From JAQUBU01 sp036677685 (lineage in GTDB: Bacteria; Bacillota; Syntrophomonadia; Syntrophomonadales; Syntrophomonadaceae): DNA of 64,000 nt. A program made the translations under genes and the position numbers. The DNA lies in the NCBI GenBank assembly GCA_036677685.1, contig JAVBWA010000024.1, positions 88,598 to 152,597 on the forward strand. Reading direction: 5' to 3'. A model generated the notes under the pieces. That model was not told where the DNA came from, did no database searches, and was given only the letters and a program-made list of their open reading frames with translations. This document shows positions 17,064-25,033 of the stretch, piece after piece (the stretch's first letter is position 1; every line of letters begins with the position of its first letter).

Positions 17064-18407
17064 GTGGATTACAGTGCGGAATACCAACGCAAATTAATAC
17101 CAGTGGATGAGGCCGTGAAGGTTGTAAAATCAGGGGATCTGGTCAACTACGGCGAATTCGTAATGAACTCCGGCTATTTAGATGCTGCTCTGGCCAAGCG
17201 GGTTGACGAATTATACAATGTGTTTATTCGAACCACAACCTGTCCCTTTCAACCAAAAACGGTGCTGGCCGACCCGGAGAGAAAGCATTTCATTTACAGT
17301 GATGCGCATATGAGTGCCGCCAGCCGCAAACTGCATGACCAGAATCTATGCAATTATGTACCCATAACCTACCATGAAGTGCCCAGTTTCTATGAGCGCG
17401 GCTATGTGGAGCCGGATGTGGCCTTGATCAAGGTTGCCCCCATGGACAAGCACGGTTTCTTCAATTTCGGGACCTCGATTTCCTTCACGCCACAAATCTG
17501 TGATTCGGCCAAAACCGTTATTGTGGAAGTCAATCAGTCGGTTCCGGTATGCCTGGGCGGTAAACGGGAATCCATTCACATTTCTGAAGTGGATTATATC
17601 GTAGAGGGTGACAACGCTCCCATGATTCAGCTTCCCGAACTGCCCATATCGGATATTGACAAGAAGATTGCTTCTATTGTATTGGAAGAAATTGAGGATG
17701 GAGCCTGCCTGCAGCTGGGTATAGGGGCTATGCCCAATGCAGTAGGAGCTATGATTGCCCAGTCCGATCTTAAGGATCTGGGAGTTCATACCGAGATGTT
17801 GGTGGACTCTTTTGTAGATATGTACGAAGCTGGCCGCATTACCGGACGCCGCAAGCAAATGGACCAGCGTAAGATGGTCTACACATTTGCCATGGGTACC
17901 GACAAGCTATATAACTTCCTGGACAACAACCCGGCCTGTGCTGCCTACCCGGTGGATTACACCAATGACCCCTTTATTATCGGACAAAATGACAATGTTA
18001 TCGGCATTAACAATGCTGTTGAAGTGGATTTGTATGGTCAGGTAGCCTCTGAATCCTCGGGAATACGGCATATCTCCGGAACCGGAGGGCAATTGGATTT
18101 TATCTTTGGCTCTTACTATTCCAAGGGTGGCAAAGGACTTATTTGCTTGACTTCCACATTTAAAGGGAAGGACGGCAGCCTGCAGTCCAGAATCAAGCCG
18201 ATACTAACTCCTGGTGCTATTATAACCGTACCTCGCAGCATCAACTTCTATGTTGTAACTGAGTATGGGATTGCTATGCTCAAGGCCAAGTCGACCTGGC
18301 AGCGGGCTGAAGCTTTGATTAATATCGCTCATCCCGACCTCCGGGATGGGCTGATTAAAGAAGCTGACGAAATGAAAATATGGGTAAGGAGTAATAAAAT
18401 TGTCTAA
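17064..18407 (+). CDS. Butyryl-CoA/acetate-type CoA-transferase, copy 1
   Basis: A 447-residue member of the acetyl-CoA hydrolase/4-hydroxybutyrate CoA-transferase (Cat1/AbfT) family. It probably swaps CoA between acetate or acetyl-CoA and a short fatty acid such as butyrate, activating the substrate without direct ATP use. Visible motifs are GIGAMPNAVGAMI, the LGVHTEM segment that probably holds the catalytic Glu, and GTGGQLDF. GTG 17064 follows GGAGGGC. It is the last gene of the sigma-54 operon. It is very similar to the copy at 57869-59212, and both share a 3' untranslated sequence. Confidence 0.85.
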   Translation: MDYSAEYQRKLIPVDEAVKVVKSGDLVNYGEFVMNSGYLDAALAKRVDELYNVFIRTTTCPFQPKTVLADPERKHFIYSDAHMSAASRKLHDQNLCNYVPITYHEVPSFYERGYVEPDVALIKVAPMDKHGFFNFGTSISFTPQICDSAKTVIVEVNQSVPVCLGGKRESIHISEVDYIVEGDNAPMIQLPELPISDIDKKIASIVLEEIEDGACLQLGIGAMPNAVGAMIAQSDLKDLGVHTEMLVDSFVDMYEAGRITGRRKQMDQRKMVYTFAMGTDKLYNFLDNNPACAAYPVDYTNDPFIIGQNDNVIGINNAVEVDLYGQVASESSGIRHISGTGGQLDFIFGSYYSKGGKGLICLTSTFKGKDGSLQSRIKPILTPGAIITVPRSINFYVVTEYGIAMLKAKSTWQRAEALINIAHPDLRDGLIKEADEMKIWVRSNKIV

Positions 18408-18457
18408 GTCTCAGGGATAGATATATCCTGCTTGGTGATAACGGTCATTTTTCTCTA

Positions 18458-18543
18458 ATGGAGATGACTGAGCTGGAATAGGATGGGTTATTCCCCGTCC
18501 TGCTCCTCTCGTTAATCTATACCCCTTTAATCTTTCTATTTTT
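18458..18543 (+). other. Conserved 3' UTR element of CoA-transferase copy 1
   Basis: After the stop codon a block of about 85 bases matches the region after the paralogous CoA-transferase (minus strand 57811-57725). It has GGAGATGA-TGAGC, a GGAATAGGATGG hairpin with a compensated loop side, and the nearly invariant AATCTATACCCCTTTAATC and TTTCTATTTTT. Non-coding sequence this similar between paralogues points to recent duplication or a shared RNA function. Confidence 0.55.
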
Positions 18544-18547
18544 ATAC

Positions 18548-18597
18548 AACCGGCCGGGTAATGCCTCTCGGCAACTACCCGGCCGGTTATTTTTTTG
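18548..18597 (+). terminator. Terminator of the hbd-thl-ctf operon
   Basis: AACCGGCCGGGTA (18548-18560) and TACCCGGCCGGTT (18576-18588) form a perfect 13-bp stem followed by ATTTTTTTG, a strong intrinsic terminator. Confidence 0.9.
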
Positions 18598-18783
18598 TCT
18601 ATTTTTATGTTGAGCTATTTATAAGAAATATTGCAATAATCCGGTATTCCACTTTTCCCAGGGAGCAAGCAGCCATTTGAGGCAGTTTTCTTTCTTATTG
18701 CCCAAAATATCATGAAACATGGATGAAAGTATGTGTTGTTAACGGATCTTTGTGCCTACCTTTAATAAAATTAATAAAAATAG

Positions 18784-18834
18784 TTGACAATGGGTAACAT
18801 GTTACGTAATATATAGTTAAAAGTAATATGTTAC
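18784..18834 (+). promoter_or_regulatory. MarR-gene promoter with two operators
   Basis: TTGACA (18784-18789), a 17-base spacer and TAATAT (18807-18812) form the promoter. A perfect palindrome GTAACATGTTAC (18794-18805) lies in the spacer and a near-copy GTAATATGTTAC (18823-18834) lies just downstream. This is a classic autorepression layout for the MarR-type regulator that follows. Confidence 0.75.
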
Positions 18835-18856
18835 CTGTATTTTTGGGGGAAAGAAA

Positions 18857-19312
18857 ATGAATGAAAATGAATTGGAACAAAAGGCTTACATTTTCGCATC
18901 AATATTTGCATTATCGAACAAACTGCAGGTGCTGGGGGATGCATTTGACAAAAACATTACTATTAAACAATGGCTTTTTGCTGTAGGCGTTTCAAAATTT
19001 CCCGAGTCGCCAACTTTAAGTGAAGTGGCGAATTTTATTGGATACTCCCGGCAAAATGCCAAGCGAATTGCGGTCGCTTTGCATGAAAGAGGATATGTCA
19101 CAATAATAAAGGACGAAAATGATGCGAGGGCCCTGCGCATTACCTTAACTCCGAAGTGCACCGAGTATTTTGCCAAACGAAGCCATCTGGAACTCGAATT
19201 TTTGGAGAAGCTTTTTACCGGATTTGATGCTGGTATAACCCATGATGTTTACGAAGGTTTAATCAAGCTGGGTAAAAATATTGAAGTGATGTTAAGTGAA
19301 GACAATAACTAA
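18857..19312 (+). CDS. MarR-family transcriptional regulator
   Basis: A 151-residue protein with a winged-helix core (about residues 50-110: LSEVANFIGYSRQNAKRIAV, then YVTIIKDENDARALRITLTP) and helical dimerisation ends, typical of MarR repressors that respond to small ligands. ATG 18857 follows GGGGGAAAG. Two palindromes in its promoter suggest autoregulation. It is followed by a DUF6544-like gene 17 bases later, which it probably also controls. Confidence 0.85.
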   Translation: MNENELEQKAYIFASIFALSNKLQVLGDAFDKNITIKQWLFAVGVSKFPESPTLSEVANFIGYSRQNAKRIAVALHERGYVTIIKDENDARALRITLTPKCTEYFAKRSHLELEFLEKLFTGFDAGITHDVYEGLIKLGKNIEVMLSEDNN

Positions 19313-19329
19313 CGACTGGGAGAATTGGT

Positions 19330-20184
19330 ATGAAAAGAAGGAGCAGAAAGAAAATGCTTGTTATAATTGGAATCCTGCTTAGCGTAATAGGGGTTGCGAC
19401 TGTTTTTTTTAATATACCCGGTTCAAAAACTAAAACGGAATTCAACGAAATGGTGAATAACTTGACAGCAAAAACCGATCAGGCGGAAGGGGTTTTCAGG
19501 GAGGAAGATATTGCCGGTTTGCCGGCACCCGTTCAAAAATACTTCAGATATTGCGGATACCTGGATACACCCAAAATGTCATACATCAAGATTGTTTATC
19601 AAGATGTTGATTTTGTGCTGGGCAAAGATAAACCCATGGTCAAAATTGATTATACCCAATACAATTTCATTAATAAACCTAAGCGAATTGCCTATATTGA
19701 CAGCTCACTATACGGAATTCCCTTTGAAGGGTTGGATGCCTATATCGATGGGACCGGTTCTATGAAAGGCGTGATTGCCAAGGTTCATACCTTATTTCAT
19801 CAGACCGGAGCTGCTTTGGATAAATCGAGCCTGGTTACTTTCTTATCGGAGAGTCTGCTTATTCCTGATGCGGCAATACAGGATTATATTGTTTGGGAAG
19901 CGATCGATGATCTGCATGCTAAAGCAACGATCACTTATTACGGTATTTCTGCCAGCGGTATCTTTACATTTGATGAAAAGGGTGAAATGCTTTCCTTTAC
20001 GACTGATGACCGGGAAGCTGCTTCAATGGACGGCATAAGTGAAAAAGTAAAATGGTCGATAGTTTGCAATGATTATAAAGAAATAAACGGTATTAAAAAG
20101 CCGACGGTTTTTCAGGCGATTTGGAATTATGATGACGGTGATCTGGTTTATTTTAACGGGAAAGGGAATATTACCGGAGATTAA
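19330..20184 (+). CDS. DUF6544-like membrane-anchored protein
   Basis: A 284-residue protein with an N-terminal transmembrane anchor (about residues 9-27, after KRRSRKK) and a large outer domain. It contains LPAPVQKYFRYCG (about residues 64-76), resembling the DUF6544 family, and the C-terminal half has beta-rich repeats around DDGDLVYF. It sits in the MarR operon. The biochemical role is unknown; adjacent control by MarR hints at a ligand- or stress-induced function. Confidence 0.6.
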   Translation: MKRRSRKKMLVIIGILLSVIGVATVFFNIPGSKTKTEFNEMVNNLTAKTDQAEGVFREEDIAGLPAPVQKYFRYCGYLDTPKMSYIKIVYQDVDFVLGKDKPMVKIDYTQYNFINKPKRIAYIDSSLYGIPFEGLDAYIDGTGSMKGVIAKVHTLFHQTGAALDKSSLVTFLSESLLIPDAAIQDYIVWEAIDDLHAKATITYYGISASGIFTFDEKGEMLSFTTDDREAASMDGISEKVKWSIVCNDYKEINGIKKPTVFQAIWNYDDGDLVYFNGKGNITGD

Positions 20185-20190
20185 TGAGAC

Positions 20191-20242
20191 AGAGACAGGG
20201 GGACGGTTCTTCCAGAGACAGAAGAACCGTCCCCCTGTCTCT
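20191..20242. repeat. REP-like palindrome (GACAGGGGGACGGTTCTTC)
   Basis: Two 22-base arms (20191-20212 and 20221-20242), perfectly complementary around an 8-base loop, contain the GAACCGTCCCCCTGTC word seen elsewhere in the window. The hairpin may double as a terminator for the upstream gene, but its family repetition points to a mobile REP unit. Confidence 0.7.
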
Positions 20243-20279
20243 TGTAGCCCTCATCTAGTAATAAGGGCGTATATAATTT

Positions 20280-20287
20280 CATACATT
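20280..20287 (+). promoter_or_regulatory. Sigma-E-type -10 element upstream of ytrH
   Basis: CATACATT matches the sporulation sigma-E -10 consensus (CATACANT) and lies about 37 bases upstream of ytrH, whose Bacillus counterpart belongs to the sigma-E regulon. The -35 match is weak. Confidence 0.45.
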
Positions 20288-20323
20288 TAATGTATGAGTA
20301 CATGACGACCTTTTAGGGGGCTT

Positions 20324-20650
20324 ATGGAGGCATTCGTACATAAATCAATCCTGATTTTTTTTACAGCTTTGGGAATTATCTTAGGCTCATCGCTGCTGGG
20401 TTCGTTTGCAGCGATTTTAGTAAAGGACCCCCCTATAGGCACCATGCTTAAATTGGCTCAAGAAATTAAGATATGGGCTATTGTAGCAGCTATTGGCGGG
20501 ACCTTTTCGACCTTCGAGGTTTTTGAAACCGGTCTTTTTCAAGGAGAGTTGAGGCCTGTTATTAAACAGCTTATATATATCTTTTGCGCTCTGGCAGGAG
20601 CTCAGGCGGGCTATTATTTACTCCTTGTTATATCAAAGGAAGGAAAATGA
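20324..20650 (+). CDS. ytrH: Sporulation membrane protein YtrH
   Basis: A 108-residue protein with three hydrophobic helices (about residues 8-33, 50-65 and 83-103) matching YtrH: FFTALGIILGSSLLGSFAA, then EIKIWAIVAAIGGTFSTFE. In Bacillus, YtrH is made in the mother cell and needed for normal spore formation. ATG 20324 follows TTAGGGGG. It overlaps ytrI by four bases, the known ytrH-ytrI pairing, and a sigma-E-like -10 lies upstream. This is direct evidence that the organism forms, or descends from formers of, endospores. Confidence 0.8.
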   Translation: MEAFVHKSILIFFTALGIILGSSLLGSFAAILVKDPPIGTMLKLAQEIKIWAIVAAIGGTFSTFEVFETGLFQGELRPVIKQLIYIFCALAGAQAGYYLLLVISKEGK

Positions 20651-21123
20651 AACGTTTATTATTCTGGATAGCTGTTTTTATGCTTGGACTCCTGACTGGT
20701 GCAGCTTTTACAAGCGTTTTAATAGGAAACCGAATTGACACTTTATACATGGACAACAGAATCTTGCAAGATAATTTATTGGCAGCGGATAAGCAAATAG
20801 AACAATTGAAGGAATCGCAAAAAGTTAAAAAAAGGGTAATAAGCCACATTAACACGCATGTCGAATTTGATGAGAAAAACAATTATACTGATTTCGAAAA
20901 GAATACCATAGAATTGAATGTGGAAAAGGATGTTCGTGAGTGGCTTGCCATAATATCAGGTCAGGATGTAGATGATGTAAATTACTTGCTCATTCCGATA
21001 ATAATTGATAATCGGGAGATTGAATTTGAGAACCGCAAAATACGTCTCAAAGTTAATCTGATGGCTATATCTGAAACTGTCAATGTTCATGTAAAAGTAA
21101 TACCAGTAAACAATATAAAATGA
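20647..21123 (+). CDS. ytrI: Sporulation membrane protein YtrI
   Basis: A 158-residue protein with an N-terminal transmembrane helix (about residues 3-24) followed by a coiled-coil stretch (about 30-62) and a beta-rich C-terminal domain, as in YtrI. ATG 20647 is in an ATGA overlap with the ytrH stop and follows AAGGAAGG; the longer upstream frame lies inside ytrH and is not needed. Together the pair probably acts in the outer forespore or mother-cell membrane. Terminator hairpin 21187-21230 follows. Confidence 0.7.
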   Translation: MKRLLFWIAVFMLGLLTGAAFTSVLIGNRIDTLYMDNRILQDNLLAADKQIEQLKESQKVKKRVISHINTHVEFDEKNNYTDFEKNTIELNVEKDVREWLAIISGQDVDDVNYLLIPIIIDNREIEFENRKIRLKVNLMAISETVNVHVKVIPVNNIK

Positions 21124-21186
21124 GATTTATTCTATTGTCCATTTGTCATTTTTTATACTCCGCCATTGTCCTATTGTATATAAAAA

Positions 21187-21230
21187 AGCAGGATTTTAAA
21201 TTTTTAAGAGAAAATCCTGCTTAAATTTTT
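21187..21230 (+). terminator. Terminator after ytrHI
   Basis: AGCAGGATTTT (21187-21197) pairs with AAAATCCTGCT (21211-21221), followed by TAAATTTTT. Confidence 0.8.
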
Positions 21231-21299
21231 GGGCAGCATTAAATTTTGTCAAAATATGTTTACAACTTGAAATTAGTTGTGGTATCTTGAATTAAGAAT

Positions 21300-21430
21300 G
21301 AAACCATGAAGGTTTCGACTCCTGATACATCAGGATATGTAATTACCGGGATGTCCTTAAGTTATCTCATTAACAATTAACCCATGAAGGGCTTATTTTG
21401 CTGTGCAGCCCTTTATGGGTTGTTTTGTTT
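21300..21430 (+). promoter_or_regulatory. Structured attenuator leader of cbiMQO
   Basis: Behind a weak promoter (TTTACA 21259-21264, 18-base spacer, TATCTT 21283-21288) the leader folds into GAAACC/GGTTTC (21300-21316) and TCCTGA/TCAGGA (21320-21335) hairpins. It ends in a strong terminator (AACCCATGAAGGGCT and complement, 21379-21421, then Ts) just before the cbiM ribosome-binding site. A metal- or corrinoid-sensing riboswitch is plausible, but I see neither a B12 box nor clear NiCo signatures. Confidence 0.5.
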
Positions 21431-21447
21431 GGAAAGGAGTCGATATT

Positions 21448-22509
21448 ATGCATATGGCGGATGCATTGATCTCCCCGGCTGTGGGGGGAGCCATGCTGGC
21501 GGTCACCGTCGGAGCAGCGGTCTATTCAGCCAAGAAGATCCAAAATGACATGGATGAAAAGAAAATTCCTTTGATGGGAGTAATGGGTGCATTTGTATTT
21601 GCCGCCCAGATGATTAATTTTACGATACCTGCGACCGGCTCAAGCGGGCACTTGGGGGGAGGCATGCTGCTCTCAATTCTATTGGGGCCGTATGCAGGAT
21701 TCCTGACCATGGCCTCTATATTGCTGATCCAGGCATTGTTCTTCGGAGACGGAGGCTTGCTGGCCTACGGCTGCAATGTATTTAATTTAGGTTTCTATAC
21801 TTGTTTTATCGCCTATCCTTTTATTTACAAATGGTTTACCCGCAAAGGGCTTAACTCCAAGAGTATCTTTTGGGGTTCAATGATCTCGGCTTTGATTGGA
21901 TTACAGCTTGGGGCTTTCAGCGTGGTTCTGGAAACCCTTATGTCCGGAAAGACGGAACTCCCATTTACAACCTTTGTTTTGCTGATGCAGCCCATACACC
22001 TGGCGATAGGTCTAGTAGAGGGACTTGTGACTGCAGCGGTCGTTACTTATGTTTGGAAAGCCAGGCCGGAAATACTTGAAAAGTCAGCTATCGGCGAGGC
22101 TCTGGGGAACATATCCATGAAAAAGGTTATGACAGGATTAGTTATTGCGGTAGTAGTGGTAGGCGGGGCTCTCTCCTGGTTTGCCTCAGCCAATCCGGAC
22201 GGACTCGAATGGTCAATGGAAAGAACCGCGGGTACACCGGAATTGGAAGCTCCGGACGGAATTCATCAAACCATGGCTGATTTGCAGAGCAAGACCGCCT
22301 TCCTGCCCGATTACGGATTCAAGGTAAGCGAAGTAACCGCTATGCAAGAAGAAGCCGGAGCCGGGGAAAGTGAAGAAGCATGGCCGGCCGTCAATGCTGG
22401 AACCAGTGTTTCGGGTTTGGTAGGGGGCACCCTGACCCTCGCTTTGGCAGCACTTATCGGCTATATCGTCAGTTTATCCAAAAAGAAGGGTAGTAGAACA
22501 ACAATATAG
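21448..22509 (+). CDS. cbiM: Cobalt/nickel ECF transporter S component CbiM with CbiN-like tail
   Basis: A 353-residue membrane protein. The N-terminus MHMADALISP has the His2 and acidic residues that bind Co or Ni in CbiM/NikM, followed by about six transmembrane helices and the NFTIPATGSSGHLGGG motif. Residues after about 230 add a helix and the PDGLEW motif of the CbiN/PDGLE domain, so CbiM and CbiN are fused. ATG 21448 follows GGAAAGGAG; the longer frame would extend into the terminator. It is the first gene of cbiMQO. Cobalt supply would support corrinoid enzymes. Confidence 0.88.
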   Translation: MHMADALISPAVGGAMLAVTVGAAVYSAKKIQNDMDEKKIPLMGVMGAFVFAAQMINFTIPATGSSGHLGGGMLLSILLGPYAGFLTMASILLIQALFFGDGGLLAYGCNVFNLGFYTCFIAYPFIYKWFTRKGLNSKSIFWGSMISALIGLQLGAFSVVLETLMSGKTELPFTTFVLLMQPIHLAIGLVEGLVTAAVVTYVWKARPEILEKSAIGEALGNISMKKVMTGLVIAVVVVGGALSWFASANPDGLEWSMERTAGTPELEAPDGIHQTMADLQSKTAFLPDYGFKVSEVTAMQEEAGAGESEEAWPAVNAGTSVSGLVGGTLTLALAALIGYIVSLSKKKGSRTTI

Positions 22510-22523
22510 GAATTATAATGATA

Positions 22524-22560
22524 TAGGGCGGGGCAGTTACCCTCGCCCTAAAATTTTATT
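22524..22560 (+). terminator. Intercistronic hairpin between cbiM and cbiQ
   Basis: AGGGCG-GGG (22525-22533) pairs with CCC-CGCCCT region (22540-22549) and is followed by AAAATTTT. It could be a weak terminator or processing signal that lowers cbiQO expression relative to cbiM. Confidence 0.5.
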
Positions 22561-22582
22561 TGGGATTTGATTTATTTCCAAG

Positions 22583-23383
22583 ATGAAGGATTCTTTACAG
22601 AATATAAGGCTTTTAGATGACCTGGCACGCCGGCAAAATCCTATAAACAGCCTCCACCCGCTTGTCAAGCTGCTAACCACAGTTATTTACCTGGCTGTGG
22701 TTGTGTCATTCGGAAGATACGAAATAAGCGGACTCATACCTTTCACCTTTTATCCGATACTGATTTTTTCATTAGCGGATCTGCCCGCTGCGCAGATATT
22801 TAAACGCATCGCCTGGGTGTTGCCTTTTATCATTGGTATCGGTATATTTAATCCGGTGTTTGACCATAAAACGGTATGGTTCCTGGGATTCACCATTTCC
22901 AGAGGCTGGCTGACCTTTCTGTCCCTTTTCATTAAATGCATTTTAACAGTTACGGCCGGTATTTTATTAATTGCTACCACCGGAATGGACAGACTGGGCG
23001 CAGCTATGCGGATGATTCGATTTCCCAGGATCTTTGTTTTGCAGTTACTATTGACTTACCGGTATATATCAGTTCTGGGGGAGGAGATGGCCAGAATGTT
23101 CCGGGCATATTCCTTGCGGGCACCCGGGCAGAAGGGAATACAGAGCAAGGCCTGGGGTTCTTTTGCCGGTAGTCTCTTGCTGAGGTCCTATGACCGGGCT
23201 CAGAGGGTTTATGCGGCCATGTGCCTGAGGGGTTTTACGGGTGAATATAATACCTGCAATATTGCCAGGCTAAGCAGCCAGGACATATTATTTTTCGGGG
23301 GATGGATAATATTTTTCGTAATAGCCAGGATCTATAATATTCCGGTTTTGCTAGGTTCATATTTTACAGGAGTGATTAATTAA
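22583..23383 (+). CDS. cbiQ: ECF transporter T component CbiQ
   Basis: A 266-residue integral membrane protein with about five helices and the family coupling motif ARMFRAYSLRAPG (about residues 170-182), which contacts the ATPase. CbiQ links CbiM to CbiO in the cobalt/nickel importer. It begins 73 bases after cbiM, past an intercistronic hairpin, and its stop directly abuts the cbiO ATG at 23384. Confidence 0.87.
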   Translation: MKDSLQNIRLLDDLARRQNPINSLHPLVKLLTTVIYLAVVVSFGRYEISGLIPFTFYPILIFSLADLPAAQIFKRIAWVLPFIIGIGIFNPVFDHKTVWFLGFTISRGWLTFLSLFIKCILTVTAGILLIATTGMDRLGAAMRMIRFPRIFVLQLLLTYRYISVLGEEMARMFRAYSLRAPGQKGIQSKAWGSFAGSLLLRSYDRAQRVYAAMCLRGFTGEYNTCNIARLSSQDILFFGGWIIFFVIARIYNIPVLLGSYFTGVIN

Positions 23384-24145
23384 ATGAGTCATCATAAACT
23401 AGAGGCACGGAACCTGCATTTCTCATACCCTGATGGAAACGAAGCGATACGCGACATATCCTTTGCAATCTTTCATGGAGAATCAGTGGGAATCATTGGA
23501 GCGAACGGAGCAGGCAAATCTACTCTTTTGATGTTGATCATGGGCATCCTCTTTCCTGATTCCGGTGAAATCCTGGTAGGCGATACCCATTTAACAAAAA
23601 AAACCCTGCCTATGATACGCCAGAGATTGGGGATGGTCTTCCAGGACCCCGACGATCAACTGTTCATGACTACGGTTCGTGATGATGTTGCCTTCGGCCC
23701 CAGAAATTATCAACTGGATGAACAAGATGTTGACAGCCGCGTTACCGAGGCCTTGGCCCAAGTGGGAATACCGCATTTGATTGACCGGGCCCCCTTTAAA
23801 TTGTCGGGCGGGGAAAAGCGGGCGGCAGCGATTGCCACTGTGCTCTCAATGAAACCGGATATTTTGATTATGGATGAACCCACCTCATTCCTTGATCCCA
23901 AGTCGAGACGGCGAGTAATGGAACTGCTAAAAAGCTTTGAACATACCAAGATTATTACCAGCCATGATTTGGACATGGTTTTCGAGACCTGCCAGCGGGT
24001 TATAATAATAAAAGACGGCTTAGTTGCGGCTGATGGATATGTGAACGAGATTTTGGGAGACCAGCAGCTGCTGGATGGCTGCGGCCTGGAAATGCCCCTT
24101 TCGCTGCAGAATTGTCCCAATTGTGGGGCGTGCAAGAGAATATAA
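23384..24145 (+). CDS. cbiO: ECF transporter ATPase CbiO
   Basis: A 253-residue ABC ATPase: Walker A GANGAGKST (about residues 42-50), Q-loop FQDPDDQL typical of ECF ATPases, signature LSGGEKR, Walker B ILIMDEPTSFLDP and a switch His in TSHDLDM. It powers Co/Ni uptake with CbiM and CbiQ. The C-terminus ends in CPNCGAC, a small cysteine cluster not needed for ABC function that may bind metal. Terminator hairpin 24167-24189 follows. Confidence 0.9.
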   Translation: MSHHKLEARNLHFSYPDGNEAIRDISFAIFHGESVGIIGANGAGKSTLLMLIMGILFPDSGEILVGDTHLTKKTLPMIRQRLGMVFQDPDDQLFMTTVRDDVAFGPRNYQLDEQDVDSRVTEALAQVGIPHLIDRAPFKLSGGEKRAAAIATVLSMKPDILIMDEPTSFLDPKSRRRVMELLKSFEHTKIITSHDLDMVFETCQRVIIIKDGLVAADGYVNEILGDQQLLDGCGLEMPLSLQNCPNCGACKRI

Positions 24146-24166
24146 AAGAACTGAATATACAGTAAG

Positions 24167-24189
24167 AAAGCCCATTTATATGGGCTTTT
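24167..24189 (+). terminator. Terminator after cbiO
   Basis: AAAGCCCAT (24167-24175) pairs with ATGGGCTTT (24180-24188) and is followed by T. Beyond it, to 24447, no gene is seen. Confidence 0.8.
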
Positions 24190-24447
24190 GACAATTTTAA
24201 GTTAAAATAGGGCATCGTTCAAGACGGTGCTTTTTATTTTATGAATTAAGTTGCCGATTTTTACTTTGCGCTCTGATAATGGAACTGAGCTTTTGCTGGG
24301 TGTTTGTTTTTGCGGGCTTTATTATGACATTAGGATATTAAAAAGAAATTTCTTTTGTGTTTAAAAAAATTTAAAGCTTTGTTCACGTTTATTTTCAATT
24401 TGCCTTTTATACTGAGTTTATCAAACAAACGAGAGAGAAGGCGAATT

Positions 24448-24627
24448 ATGAAAAACAGAAGTAAGCTTAATTCGGTACTAGATGAATGGATTATAGGTAA
24501 GATCCTCAAAGGATTGGGTTCGGTCATTCTGATTATGGGTCTTGTGATATGGGGGATAATCTTTATTGTAGCTCCTGGTTTGGCTGCTGCTCTAGGATGC
24601 TCTTTCTTGGAAGCCGCAGAATACTAG
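24448..24627 (+). CDS. Small single-pass membrane protein
   Basis: A 59-residue protein: a charged amphipathic N-terminus, then one hydrophobic helix (about residues 22-48, ending APGLAAALG). ATG 24448 follows AGAGAAGG, whereas the in-frame extension to 24355 lacks a binding site. It is followed 22 bases later by another small gene. No family is recognised. Confidence 0.55.
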   Translation: MKNRSKLNSVLDEWIIGKILKGLGSVILIMGLVIWGIIFIVAPGLAAALGCSFLEAAEY

Positions 24628-24649
24628 GGCGGATTGGAGGATGACCAAG

Positions 24650-24859
24650 ATGGTTAATGAATTATCCCCTGGGAAAGACTTGAGGCAGAAAAACCGGGAT
24701 TCAGGTGAGCATACCCAGAGATTTGTTGACTGGAATGATAGCAGCCGGGCTCAAAAAATTTCTAAGCCGTCAGGAACGGAAGAACATGTACAGGTAAGCA
24801 AAAAGCTGCAGAAGATACCGTATGAAAGACTATTGGTAATTATGGAATTACTAAAATAG
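24650..24859 (+). CDS. Small charged hypothetical protein
   Basis: A 69-residue hydrophilic protein with no recognised motif and a C-terminal amphipathic segment (PYERLLVIMELLK). ATG 24650 lies ten bases after TTGGAGG; ATG 24641 is directly on the binding site and less likely. It probably shares a transcript with the upstream membrane peptide gene. Confidence 0.5.
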   Translation: MVNELSPGKDLRQKNRDSGEHTQRFVDWNDSSRAQKISKPSGTEEHVQVSKKLQKIPYERLLVIMELLK

Positions 24860-25033
24860 TTCACGTAAAAGATTTGAGAGCCTTGTTGTTGAATGCAACT
24901 GATGGGAATAACGCTTTTCCTGATCTTTAAGCCAATGCTAAGCTTCTTTTAAGTGTAATTTCAATAATCTGTCAAATAATAATATCAGTCTATTGGCATA
25001 AGCACCATTTTGAAAAGAAAGGAGTTTGATCAA

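Noticed and set aside
21300..21430. Cobalamin riboswitch call for the cbiM leader
   Set aside because: The B12-box and conserved core are not visible; only an unassigned attenuator can be supported.
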